NCBI GenBank assembly: GCA_023386855.1
Contig: JAEWIW010000132.1
Coordinates: forward strand, 1-5,535
Reading direction: 5' to 3'
DNA: 5,535 nt
DNA from: Bacteroidota bacterium
Lineage (GTDB): Bacteria; Bacteroidota; Bacteroidia; Chitinophagales; Chitinophagaceae
In this document: positions 1-5,535 of the stretch, in pieces
Numbering within the stretch: the stretch's first letter is position 1
How the letters are laid out: every line of letters begins with the position of its first letter
Program-made: the position numbers and the translations under genes
The notes under the pieces: generated by a model
Told to the model about the DNA's origin: nothing
Databases searched by the model: none
What the model saw: the letters and a program-made list of their open reading frames with translations, nothing else

Positions 1-672
1 GATAACCGTCTTCGTTCAAGCATCACCGTTAGTACCCCCAATACAACGATAGTGGTGGATACCGGTCCCGATTTCAGGCAGCAGATGCTTCGTGCAGGGA
101 TCAATAAACTGGATGCGCTTGTCTATACCCACCCGCATAAGGATCATGTAGCGGGAATGGATGATGTCAGGGCTTATAATTATTTCCAGCAGAAAGCCAT
201 TGATATTTATGCCAATGAAATGACCCAGGATGTACTGGTTCGCGAGTTTCCTTATGCTTTTTCCGAAACCCGTTATCCCGGTGTGCCGGAGGTGAAACTG
301 AACACTATTGAGTTGGATCCTTTCATGGTAGGCGATATACAGGTGGTTCCAATTGAAGTATGGCATCTCAGGATGCCGGTGCTTGGGTTCAGGTTTGAAG
401 ACTTTACCTATATCACTGATGCCAATCGCATTGAGCCTGCTGAAAGAGAAAAAATAAAGGGTTCCGAAGTTTTGATCATCAATGCACTGAGAAAGGAAAA
501 ACATATTTCTCATTTTACGCTATCAGAAGCTATTGCCCTTGCTGAAGAATTTGGCGCCCGCCAAACCTATTTTACACATATCAGTCACCAGCTTGGCCTT
601 CATGCCGAGATAGAAAAAGAACTGCCATCACATATGCACCTGGCCTACGACGGGCTGTGTTTTTCTGTCTGA
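1..672 (+). CDS. PhnP-like MBL-fold metallohydrolase (5' truncated)
   Basis: This is the C-terminal 223 residues of a metallo-beta-lactamase-fold hydrolase. The frame is open from the first base (it begins DNRLRSS), so the gene starts upstream of the window; family length is about 250 residues, so roughly 30 are missing. A GTG at 52 lies inside the conserved beta strand before DTGPDFRQQ and is not the start. The metal-binding motif HxHxDH is intact (THPHKDH; visible residues H44, H46, D48, H49). Further likely ligands are H122 (EVWHLRMP, before LGFRF), D140 (YITDAN), and histidines near the C-terminus (H171 in SHFTL, H193 and H196 in THISH). The family binds two metal ions and includes PhnP-type cyclic phosphodiesterases and other phosphoesterases, so the fold and hydrolase chemistry are well supported but the substrate is not. 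It is probably cytoplasmic. The stop is 63 bp before the next gene on the same strand. Confidence 0.93.
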   Translation, partial: DNRLRSSITVSTPNTTIVVDTGPDFRQQMLRAGINKLDALVYTHPHKDHVAGMDDVRAYNYFQQKAIDIYANEMTQDVLVREFPYAFSETRYPGVPEVKLNTIELDPFMVGDIQVVPIEVWHLRMPVLGFRFEDFTYITDANRIEPAEREKIKGSEVLIINALRKEKHISHFTLSEAIALAEEFGARQTYFTHISHQLGLHAEIEKELPSHMHLAYDGLCFSV

Positions 673-690
673 TTTACCGATAAAACATCA

Positions 691-720
691 TTGATTTTTT
701 TTTCTTCCATGATAGCTTTG
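691..720 (+). promoter_or_regulatory. Bacteroidota-type promoter before the HhH gene
   Basis: A TTG at 691-693 is followed after 19 bases by TAGCTTTG at 713-720. This matches the Bacteroidota housekeeping promoter consensus (TTTG or TTG near -33, TAnnTTTG near -7) with the usual spacing. Transcription would start near 725, leaving a leader of about 10 nt before the ATG at 736. It suggests the HhH gene can be transcribed independently of the hydrolase gene in front of it. The match was found by eye, and such short motifs also occur by chance in AT-rich gaps. Confidence 0.55.
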
Positions 721-735
721 ACCTAAAGCAGTGCT

Positions 736-1758
736 ATGGAAGGACAGTGGAAAGAGTACTTTGTATTCAGCAGGAGAGAACGTGTGGCCATCCTGTTGCT
801 GGTGATGATTATCCTTGCTTTGATAATTCTCCCTTCTTTTATTCCTGAAGAAAATTTTCCTGTTGAAGAACTAAGCTGGGTAAAACTGGATTCGGTTGAA
901 ACGGGAACCAATAATACCTGGCAAGGACGTAGGTCGGTTGCTGAAAACAATTCAACAGGGTACCAATCGAATACAAATTTTCCCAATTATAGCCGGGCTA
1001 AAAATTTTTCAAACAAGGATAATGATGGTAAGCGGGCCTATTACAGGGAAGAAGAACACCAGGTTCCTGCACCGGTCCTTTTTTACTTTGATCCCAATAC
1101 TGCTACTGCCGAAGAATGGAAGAAACTTGGGATAAGGGAGCGGCAGGTGCTCACCATTCAGCGATATATATCAAAGGGTGGAAAGTTCAGGAAGGCAGAA
1201 GACCTGTCAAAATTGTATGGTTTGAAAGAGCAGGATGTTCAAAGGTTAATGCCTTATGTAAGGATAAAAGCTGTTGAGCATTCATTATACAAGGATAACC
1301 AACAACCTAAGCATATGCAAACACTGGAAATCAACACCGCCTCGCGTACGGAATGGGAAAAACTGCCAGGAATCGGCGCTACGCTTGCCCTCAGGATCAT
1401 TAATTTCAGGGAAAAGCTTGGCGGATTTTATTCGGTGCTACAAGTGGCGGAAACATTTGGACTTCCGGATTCTACTTACCGTAAAATTATGGGGCAATTG
1501 ATTTGTGACAGCACCGCCTGTAAAAAGATACCGATCAACCAGGCATCGGAAGAACAGTTAAGAAACCATCCTTACCTGCGAGGGAATACGGCTGTTGCCT
1601 TAGTGAATTACAGGAAAGAACATGGAAATTTTGAAAGCCTGGAAGACCTGAAAAAAGTAAAGGTCATTGATGATGTATTGTATAAAAGAATAAGACCTTA
1701 TTTGAAAACGGAAAACGGAATAGGGAAAACGGAAGAAATACAAAATTCAAAAAACTAA
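736..1758 (+). CDS. Membrane-anchored protein with three ComEA-like helix-hairpin-helix units
   Basis: The protein has 340 residues. One hydrophobic segment lies at about residues 17-36, preceded by basic residues (RRER, 13-16), which predicts the N-terminus inside and the rest outside the inner membrane. A polar Asn/Ser-rich linker (about 45-110) leads to three similar units of about 60 residues at roughly 115-176, 196-256 and 263-323. Each has the pattern N-x-A, a helix-hairpin-helix, then a GGF/GNF-type turn and a second hairpin. The middle unit has the classic hairpin LPGIGATLA (210-218); the first and third are degenerate there (LGIRERQV, HPYLRGNT). Such units bind DNA non-specifically in ComEA, which takes up DNA in the periplasm, so a role in DNA uptake or envelope DNA binding is possible but not shown. 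No competence genes are next to it. The last 17 residues are a low-complexity tail beyond the final unit. No Shine-Dalgarno sequence precedes the ATG. Confidence 0.88.
   Translation: MEGQWKEYFVFSRRERVAILLLVMIILALIILPSFIPEENFPVEELSWVKLDSVETGTNNTWQGRRSVAENNSTGYQSNTNFPNYSRAKNFSNKDNDGKRAYYREEEHQVPAPVLFYFDPNTATAEEWKKLGIRERQVLTIQRYISKGGKFRKAEDLSKLYGLKEQDVQRLMPYVRIKAVEHSLYKDNQQPKHMQTLEINTASRTEWEKLPGIGATLALRIINFREKLGGFYSVLQVAETFGLPDSTYRKIMGQLICDSTACKKIPINQASEEQLRNHPYLRGNTAVALVNYRKEHGNFESLEDLKKVKVIDDVLYKRIRPYLKTENGIGKTEEIQNSKN
1704..1733 (+). repeat. Short GAAAACGGA repeats at the 3' end of the HhH gene
   Basis: The nonamer GAAAACGGA occurs at 1704-1712, 1711-1719 (overlapping by two bases) and 1725-1733. 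It encodes part of the purine-rich tail after the last HhH unit. It looks like slippage-prone low-complexity DNA that has shaped the C-terminus rather than a functional site. Confidence 0.5.
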
Positions 1759-1805
1759 ATACAAAAAACAGGTACCGAATAAGAGGAGAGGTAAAAAAAG
1801 CCAGG

Positions 1806-1833
1806 GGAAATACTAACGGGCGTTAGTATTTCC
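1806..1833. promoter_or_regulatory. Perfect 13-bp inverted repeat, probable TetR-family operator
   Basis: The arms GGAAATACTAACG (1806-1818) and CGTTAGTATTTCC (1821-1833) are exact reverse complements around GG. The centre, CTAACGGGCGTTAG, has the form CNAACGNNCGTTNG, which I recall as the operator of the TetR-family phenylacetyl-CoA-responsive regulator PaaR of Thermus. The repeat ends 28 bp before the start codon of the acyl-CoA dehydrogenase. A weak -7-like element (TATATTG, 1835-1841) follows directly, so a bound protein would cover the -33 to -7 region and act as a repressor, probably released by an acyl-CoA. No regulator gene lies in the window. An intrinsic terminator for the preceding gene is less likely, because the stem is AT-rich and no T-run follows. 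The symmetry is seen directly; the regulator family is inferred. Confidence 0.7.
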
Positions 1834-1861
1834 TTATATTGCACGCTACTTACCATTAACT

Positions 1862-3004
1862 ATGCAATTCGATACCACAGAGCTTACCCAACATGTAGCG
1901 CAGGTTGCGCGTGATTTTGCCAAAGAGTATATACTTCCCAACGTCATGAAATGGGATGAAGACCAGGTTTTTCCCCGGGAGATCTTCCATAAAATGGGAG
2001 AACTTGGCTTAATGGGCGTACTTGTTCCTGAAGAATATGGAGGATCTGGTATGGGCTACCATGAATATGTAGCCGTAATAAAAGAAATAGCAAAGGTCTG
2101 TGGTTCCATAGGCTTAAGCCTGGCAGCGCACAATTCCCTATGTACAGGTCATATCCTGGCATTTGGTTCTCCAGATCAAAAAAAGCAATATCTCCCTAAA
2201 CTGGCTTCAGGTCAATGGATCGGGGCATGGGGATTAACCGAACCCAATACCGGTAGTGACGCGGGAAACATGAAGTGTACTGCAACTAAAGATGGGGACG
2301 AATGGATCCTCAATGGTACCAAGAACTGGATCACCCATGGTATTTCAGGAGAAGTAGCCGTGGTGATTGCCAGGACTGGTGAGCCCCGGACCAGGGACAA
2401 TGCCACTGCCTTTATTGTAGAAAGAGGGACACCGGGTTTTTCGGGAGGCAAAAAAGAGAATAAACTCGGTATGCGTGCCAGTGAAACAGCAGAGATGATC
2501 TTCGATAACTGCCGGATCCCGGCAGCCAACATGCTGGGCCAGGTAGGAGAAGGTTTCAAGCAGGCGATGAAGGTCCTTGACGGAGGAAGGATTTCAATCG
2601 CAGCCCTTGCATTGGGTATTGCAACAGGGGCATATGAAGCAGCGGTGAAATATTCTAAGGAACGATACCAGTTCGACCAGCCCATCGCCAATTTCCAGGG
2701 TATCTCCTTTAAGCTTGCTGATATGATCACCGAAATAACGGCGGCTGAATTGTTGATCAACCTGGCGGCAGACCTGAAGAATGCCCACCTTCCCATGACA
2801 AAAGAAGCGGCAATGGCTAAATATTACGCCAGTGAAGTGGCTGTGAAAGTTTCAAATGAAGCCGTTCAGGTCTTTGGTGGATATGGTTATACAAAAGATT
2901 TCCCTGTGGAGAAATTTTACCGCGACAGTAAGCTTTGCACCATCGGTGAAGGAACCTCCGAAGTACAAAAGCTCGTGATATCCAGGGAAGAATTAAGGAA
3001 ATAA
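1862..3004 (+). CDS. Acyl-CoA dehydrogenase, short/medium- or branched-chain type
   Basis: This FAD enzyme of 380 residues, the usual length for the family, oxidises acyl-CoA thioesters to the trans-2-enoyl-CoA and passes electrons to electron-transfer flavoprotein, in beta-oxidation or branched-chain amino-acid breakdown. The all-alpha N-terminal domain (about 1-115) is followed by the beta domain with the FAD/substrate motif [12 protein letters not shown] (124-135) and [10 protein letters not shown] (151-160), then the C-terminal helical domain with [14 protein letters not shown] (241-254) and QVFGGYGY (336-343). The catalytic base is E363 in IGEGTSEVQ, the position used by short- and medium-chain and short/branched-chain enzymes; isovaleryl-CoA and long-chain enzymes keep it elsewhere. 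Chain-length preference cannot be read from this. The ATG at 1862 is chosen because it gives full family length; no Shine-Dalgarno sequence is visible. A perfect inverted repeat just upstream suggests repression by a TetR-type regulator. It converges with the small minus-strand gene 19 bp downstream. Confidence 0.95.
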   Translation: MQFDTTELTQHVAQVARDFAKEYILPNVMKWDEDQVFPREIFHKMGELGLMGVLVPEEYGGSGMGYHEYVAVIKEIAKVCGSIGLSLAAHNSLCTGHILAFGSPDQKKQYLPKLASGQWIGAWGLTEPNTGSDAGNMKCTATKDGDEWILNGTKNWITHGISGEVAVVIARTGEPRTRDNATAFIVERGTPGFSGGKKENKLGMRASETAEMIFDNCRIPAANMLGQVGEGFKQAMKVLDGGRISIAALALGIATGAYEAAVKYSKERYQFDQPIANFQGISFKLADMITEITAAELLINLAADLKNAHLPMTKEAAMAKYYASEVAVKVSNEAVQVFGGYGYTKDFPVEKFYRDSKLCTIGEGTSEVQKLVISREELRK

Positions 3005-3023
3005 AATAAAGTTACCCGCAGGA

Positions 3024-3194
3024 TCAGGGCATGAAATCATCCTTATCCTCTTTAAACTGGAAAAGATTATCGATCGCACCAGCGAACATGGGGAATTTTT
3101 CTTTTGTAAACCCTGCAATGATCTCGATGGATTTTTTCGCCTGGTCTTCTGATATACCGGCCTGCTGAACAAGGCGTTGAATTAATTCCTGCAT
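3024..3194 (-). CDS. Small conserved-looking protein, 56 residues, function unknown
   Basis: A minus-strand reading frame starts with ATG at 3194 and ends with TGA at 3024-3026. The product begins MQELIQRLVQQAGISEDQA and ends KEDKDDFMP. It looks like a real protein: two amphipathic helices (about 2-12 and 16-30) separated by a GIS turn and an SEDQAKK helix cap, then a KFPMFAGAIDRLF segment and a very acidic tail. There is no signal peptide, membrane segment or cysteine. The pattern resembles small uncharacterised proteins of Bacteroidota that carry a 'G-(I/L)-(S/T)-E-x-Q-A' motif, but I cannot name a family or function. It fills the space between the convergent acyl-CoA dehydrogenase gene and clpX, on the clpX strand, 55 bp after the clpX stop. 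A hairpin lies in that gap, so it may have its own promoter or be read through from clpX. Confidence 0.72.
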   Translation of the reverse strand: MQELIQRLVQQAGISEDQAKKSIEIIAGFTKEKFPMFAGAIDNLFQFKEDKDDFMP

Positions 3195-3207
3195 AAAATA
3201 TGTATTG

Positions 3208-3246
3208 ACACCGTGGCAAGGGGATGCCGTACCACGGTGTGTTTTT
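3208..3246. terminator. Hairpin terminator between clpX and the small gene, best on the plus strand
   Basis: The arms ACACCGTGG (3208-3216) and CCACGGTGT (3232-3240) pair perfectly over 9 bp around a 15-nt loop; an alternative inner GGCA/TGCC pairing (3215-3218 with 3225-3228) is possible. On the plus strand a G and five T follow (3241-3246), typical of an intrinsic terminator, which would stop transcripts running on from the acyl-CoA dehydrogenase gene before they become antisense to clpX. Read from the minus strand, the hairpin follows the clpX stop by 9 bases, but the sequence after it (CAATACATATTTT) is only a weak T-tract, so termination of clpX may be partial. Confidence 0.7.
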
Positions 3247-3249
3247 AGA

Positions 3250-4485
3250 TTAAGCTACTTTTAATAAACTGATCTTGCTCTTGTTGAACTTGTTTTGCGC
3301 GTATTCAAGGTCGATATGCAGCGTAGTGAGTTTTGACGAAGGCATTTCGAACATGGCATCATTGAGAATACTTTCGCAGATACTTCTCAATCCTCTCGCT
3401 CCTAATTTATATTCGATGGCTTTTTCCACCAGGAAGTCAAGTACTGCATCATCAAGGGTAAGCGTAATACCTTCGAGTTCAAAAAGTTTTTTATACTGTT
3501 TGATCAATGCATTCTTTGGCTCGGTAAGAATGGAACGCAAAGTATCCTTATCAAGTGGATTCAGGTAAGTAACCACAGGTAAACGACCCAGCAATTCCGG
3601 GATCAGGCCAAAGTTCTTCAGGTCTCTTGCATTCACATACTGCAGCAGGTTCTTGCGCATGCTTTCCTGCAATTCCTTGTTCACATTGAATCCTATGGCA
3701 TTGGTATTCACCCTGCGGGCAATTACTTTATCAATTCCATCAAATGCACCTCCGCAAATGAACAATATATTCTGGGTATTGATCTTGATGAGCTTTTGTT
3801 CAGGATGCTTTCTTCCGCCCTGCGGTGGAACCAGCACATCTGTGCCTTCCAGCAGTTTCAACAATCCCTGCTGAACGCCCTCTCCACTCACATCGCGGGT
3901 AATAGAAGGGTTATCCCCTTTGCGTGCGATCTTGTCGATCTCATCGATATAAACAATTCCTCTTTCTGCTGCTGTAACATCGTAATTGCAGACCTGCAAT
4001 AAACGGGTAAGTATGCTTTCTACATCTTCACCTACATATCCTGCCTCTGTAAATACGGTGGCATCCACGATAGCAAAAGGAACATTCAGCAATTTGGCAA
4101 TGGTTTTAGCCAGCAAGGTTTTTCCTGTACCGGTTTCTCCCACCATAACAATATTGCTCTTTTCAATCTCAATATCGTTTTCGGCAGGCTTTTGCTGCAG
4201 GCGCTTATAATGGTTATACACGGCCACAGCAAGTACACGCTTGGCATCATCCTGCCCGATCACGTATTCATCAAGAAATTTCTTTACTTCAACCGGCTTC
4301 TTCACATTCAGTTTGAACTGACTTGAACCTGCAGAATCATTTCTTACCATCAGTTCCTGGTCAATGATCTCGCGGGCATGCTCCACACAGTTTTCACAGA
4401 TATGTCCTTCCTGGCCGGCGATCAGGATCTTTACCTCATCGCGACTGCGACCACAAAAAGAACAATGTAAGGTTGTTTTTGCCAT
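3250..4485 (-). CDS. clpX: ATP-dependent Clp protease ATP-binding subunit ClpX
   Basis: ClpX is a hexameric AAA+ unfoldase that recognises tagged substrates, unfolds them and threads them into the ClpP barrel in the cytoplasm. The 411 residues are close to the 424 of E. coli. The N-terminal zinc-binding domain has C8, C11, C30 and C33. The AAA+ module shows Walker A GETGTGKT (116-123, K122), pore loop GYVG (149-152), Walker B IVYIDEID (D181, E182), the RKH pore loop (225-227), the ClpP-docking IGF loop (264-266), the arginine finger in GRLP (R301) and the sensor-2 arginine in GARGLR (R364). All functional motifs are intact; the Walker A second residue is Glu where most ClpX have Pro. The ATG at 4485 places the zinc domain at the very start, as in the family. 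It lies 130 bp downstream of a clpP gene with a terminator between them, so it probably has its own promoter as well. Confidence 0.98.
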   Translation of the reverse strand: MAKTTLHCSFCGRSRDEVKILIAGQEGHICENCVEHAREIIDQELMVRNDSAGSSQFKLNVKKPVEVKKFLDEYVIGQDDAKRVLAVAVYNHYKRLQQKPAENDIEIEKSNIVMVGETGTGKTLLAKTIAKLLNVPFAIVDATVFTEAGYVGEDVESILTRLLQVCNYDVTAAERGIVYIDEIDKIARKGDNPSITRDVSGEGVQQGLLKLLEGTDVLVPPQGGRKHPEQKLIKINTQNILFICGGAFDGIDKVIARRVNTNAIGFNVNKELQESMRKNLLQYVNARDLKNFGLIPELLGRLPVVTYLNPLDKDTLRSILTEPKNALIKQYKKLFELEGITLTLDDAVLDFLVEKAIEYKLGARGLRSICESILNDAMFEMPSSKLTTLHIDLEYAQNKFNKSKISLLKVA

Positions 4486-4527
4486 TTAAATTTTTTAACC
4501 TGTTGGTTTTATTATCCACTCGTTTTG

Positions 4528-4564
4528 GGATAAAAGCAAAGGTCAACAAAGTTTTGCTATATCC
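4528..4564. repeat. Imperfect inverted repeat in the clpP-clpX gap
   Basis: GGATA (4528-4532) pairs with TATCC (4560-4564), and AGCAAA (4535-4540) pairs with TTTGCT (4553-4558), with a small 2/1-nt internal loop and a 12-nt apical loop. It overlaps the candidate clpX promoter, so it could be an operator or part of the leader, but in AT-rich intergenic DNA it may be chance. Confidence 0.3.
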
Positions 4565-4577
4565 AAACAAAAACAAA
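4537..4577 (-). promoter_or_regulatory. Candidate clpX promoter region
   Basis: Read on the minus strand there are two overlapping near-matches to the Bacteroidota promoter: TTTG (4577-4574), 19 bases, AAACTTTG (4554-4547); and TTTG (4567-4564), 19 bases, GACCTTTG (4544-4537). Both have the right spacing and miss only the first T of TAnnTTTG. Either would start a clpX transcript with a leader of about 40-60 nt. They lie immediately after the clpP terminator, where a separate clpX promoter would be expected. Support is motif-only and weak. Confidence 0.35.
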
Positions 4578-4594
4578 CCGCCGGGACGGTTTGT
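4569..4594 (-). terminator. Intrinsic terminator after clpP, before clpX
   Basis: The arms ACAAACCG and CGGTTTGT (4573-4580 and 4587-4594) pair perfectly over 8 bp around a 6-nt loop. On the minus strand the stem is followed by TTTTGTTT, the T-tract of an intrinsic terminator. It begins 21 bases after the clpP stop codon. It should end or attenuate the clpP transcript and reduce co-transcription of clpX. Confidence 0.75.
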
Positions 4595-4615
4595 AACAAA
4601 TTATTTTTTAAGCGG

Positions 4616-5257
4616 TCACAATTTCTCCACCACATGGTCTACAATGCCGTATTCCAGTGCTTCTTTAGCATCCATCCAGTAATCACGGTCAAAATCCTTC
4701 ATGATCTGCTCCACTTTCTTTCCGCAATTCTCGGCAAGAATCCTTGCGCCGATCTCCTTTACTCTTTTGGTCTGTTTGGCCGTAATCTCAAGGTCAACAC
4801 TCACACCCTGGATATGTCCGCCAAGGCTTGGCTGGTGGATCATCACTTCACCATGAGGGAAAATAAACCTTCTTCCCTTGGTTCCTCCGCTTAACAGGAT
4901 TGAACCCATGGAAGCTGCAAGTCCCATACAAATGGTGCTTACCGGGCTCTTCAGCATTTTCATGGTGTCATAGATCACCATCCCGCTGGTTACCACACCA
5001 CCAGGGCTGTTGATGTAAAACTTTATCTCTTCCCCGGGCTTATCTGCATCAAGCAAAAGCATTTTGGTGGTCACATCTTTTGCCGAGCGGTCATCCACGG
5101 GTCCCCATAAATAAACCGACCTGGTATCGAAGAAGTATTTTTCCATCTTCTTCATCAGCATGGCCATCTCGGGCGATTTCTCAGATTTTTCTTCCTTTTC
5201 CGGTTCTTCTTCTTCCATCCTGTACCCCTTGTACAGGTGATTTGAATATATTGACAT
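4616..5257 (-). CDS. clpP: ATP-dependent Clp protease proteolytic subunit ClpP (second copy)
   Basis: ClpP forms a barrel of two stacked heptamers that degrades polypeptides fed in by ClpX or another Clp ATPase. With the ATG at 5257 the protein has 213 residues. The catalytic triad is intact: S116 in GLAASMGS, H141 in VMIHQPS, D192 in FDRDYWM. The oligomerisation and oxyanion region (YINSPGGVVTSG, 82-92) is also present. The N-terminus is unusual: residues 1-30 include a strongly acidic, lysine-spaced stretch (EEEEPEKEEKSEKS) before the usual start of the fold near FFDTRSVYLWG (42-52). An in-frame ATG at 5218 (M14, giving 200 residues) is preceded six bases upstream by GGGG, an unusually good Shine-Dalgarno-like match here, and may be the true start. 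The gene lies 30 bp after another clpP and is followed by a terminator. It is probably a paralogue of that gene, not an allele: the overlapping parts differ at many positions. Confidence 0.95.
   Translation of the reverse strand: MSIYSNHLYKGYRMEEEEPEKEEKSEKSPEMAMLMKKMEKYFFDTRSVYLWGPVDDRSAKDVTTKMLLLDADKPGEEIKFYINSPGGVVTSGMVIYDTMKMLKSPVSTICMGLAASMGSILLSGGTKGRRFIFPHGEVMIHQPSLGGHIQGVSVDLEITAKQTKRVKEIGARILAENCGKKVEQIMKDFDRDYWMDAKEALEYGIVDHVVEKL
5219..5237 (-). promoter_or_regulatory. 7-bp hairpin with Shine-Dalgarno-like loop before the alternative clpP start
   Basis: CCTGTAC and GTACAGG (5219-5225 and 5231-5237) pair perfectly over 7 bp with a 5-nt loop. In the minus-strand mRNA the loop reads AAGGG and the stem ends directly at the in-frame ATG at 5218. 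The GGGG (5228-5225) sits six bases before that ATG, at normal Shine-Dalgarno distance. If translation begins at 5218, this is a ribosome-binding site displayed in, or masked by, a hairpin; if it begins at 5257, it is simply inside the coding sequence (residues 7-13). The pairing is seen; any regulatory role is inferred. Confidence 0.4.
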
Positions 5258-5287
5258 GATATTAAAATGAATGTGGTTAGTAATCGG

Positions 5288-5535
5288 TTAGTCTTCTTTT
5301 TTCTTTCTTGGATTGATCAGCAACACTTCATCTACCAGCCCGTATTCCTTGGCTTCATCAGATGTCATCCAGTAGTCGCGGTCACAATCTTTTTCTACCT
5401 GCTTGCTGGTTTTATTGGTATGATAAGCCAGGATATCGTAAAGATTCTTTTTTACTTTCCTGATCTCGTTCACCGTGATCTCGATATCACTTGCCTGGCC
5501 GCCAATTGCGCCGCTGGGCTGGTGCATCATCACCC
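5288..5535 (-). CDS. clpP: ATP-dependent Clp protease proteolytic subunit ClpP (first copy, 5' part outside window)
   Basis: These are the C-terminal 82 residues of a second ClpP; the gene continues past the window end, so the GTG at 5533 is an internal valine codon, not a start. The catalytic histidine (VMMHQPS, at the window edge) and aspartate (CDRDYWM) are visible; the nucleophile serine lies outside. The segment GGQASDIEI is the canonical form of the ClpP handle region (E. coli has GQATDIEI), closer to standard ClpP than the neighbouring copy (IQGVSVDLEI). It ends in a basic-acidic tail, NPRKKKED. It is the first gene of the visible clpP-clpP-clpX series, 30 bp before the next clpP start, so the two are almost certainly co-transcribed. 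The two products could assemble together or form separate barrels. Confidence 0.94.
   Translation of the reverse strand, partial: VMMHQPSGAIGGQASDIEITVNEIRKVKKNLYDILAYHTNKTSKQVEKDCDRDYWMTSDEAKEYGLVDEVLLINPRKKKED

Noticed and set aside
52..54. GTG as the start of the MBL-fold hydrolase.
   Set aside because: The frame is open to the first base, the upstream residues DNRLRSS are typical of the family, and the GTG lies inside a core strand.
1806..1833. The palindrome as an intrinsic terminator of the HhH gene.
   Set aside because: The stem is mostly A-T, the loop is only 2 nt, no T-run follows, and the site sits just before a start codon; an operator fits better.
2212..2796. A 194-codon minus-strand frame opposite the acyl-CoA dehydrogenase gene, and a 165-codon one (16-513) opposite the hydrolase gene.
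   Set aside because: Both lie wholly inside genes with intact family motifs on the plus strand, and their translations have no recognisable motif. They are mirror frames of the real genes.
4541..4546. GGTCAA as a CtsR-type heat-shock operator before clpX.
   Set aside because: Only one half-site is present, without the tandem heptad that CtsR needs, and CtsR is a Gram-positive (Firmicutes) regulator.
5531..5533. GTG as the start of the right-hand clpP fragment.
   Set aside because: It is the valine of the VMMHQPS catalytic-histidine motif in mid-protein; the gene simply continues beyond the window.
5288..5535. The two clpP genes as one gene split by a frameshift.
   Set aside because: Each has its own catalytic histidine and aspartate and its own C-terminus, and the second is complete, so they are separate paralogues.
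1..5535. A defence island, mobile element, CRISPR array, or toxin-antitoxin pair.
   Set aside because: No transposase, integrase, nuclease, repeat-spacer pattern or tRNA-associated site was found; apart from the small unknown gene all coding regions belong to housekeeping families.

Overview
The window reads as ordinary chromosomal DNA of a member of the Bacteroidota, most likely near the Chitinophagales/Chitinophagaceae. This is inferred from protein style, from the general lack of Shine-Dalgarno sequences before start codons, from a promoter-like TTG-N19-TAnnTTTG match, and from a clpP-clpP-clpX cluster. No mobile element, CRISPR array, rRNA or tRNA was seen, and no gene looks foreign to its neighbours.

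Left half, plus strand: (1) the C-terminal 223 residues of a PhnP-like metallo-beta-lactamase-fold hydrolase, cut by the window start; (2) a membrane-anchored protein with three ComEA-like helix-hairpin-helix units, with a good promoter match in front of it; (3) an acyl-CoA dehydrogenase with the catalytic glutamate in the short/medium-chain position. The gap before the dehydrogenase holds a perfect 13-bp inverted repeat around 2 nt. It looks like the operator of a TetR-type acyl-CoA-responsive repressor and is the most interesting regulatory signal here.

Right half, minus strand, in transcription order (right to left): the C-terminal part of one ClpP peptidase (cut by the window end), a second complete ClpP paralogue with an acidic N-terminal extension, an intrinsic terminator, the ClpX unfoldase, and a 56-codon gene of unknown function. 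The two halves converge at about 3005-3023. A hairpin at 3208-3240 with a T-run on the plus side probably stops transcription arriving from the left and perhaps also from clpX.

ClpX recognises and unfolds substrates and feeds them to the ClpP barrel. Here two different ClpP subunits are encoded side by side and both keep their visible catalytic residues, so a mixed ClpP complex is possible. The left-hand genes (hydrolase, putative DNA-binding membrane protein, fatty or branched-chain acyl-CoA oxidation) show no obvious shared pathway. I found no clear sign of a new multi-gene system. The items worth a second look are the operator, the hairpin around an alternative clpP start, the tandem ClpP arrangement split from clpX by a terminator, and the small conserved-looking 56-residue protein.
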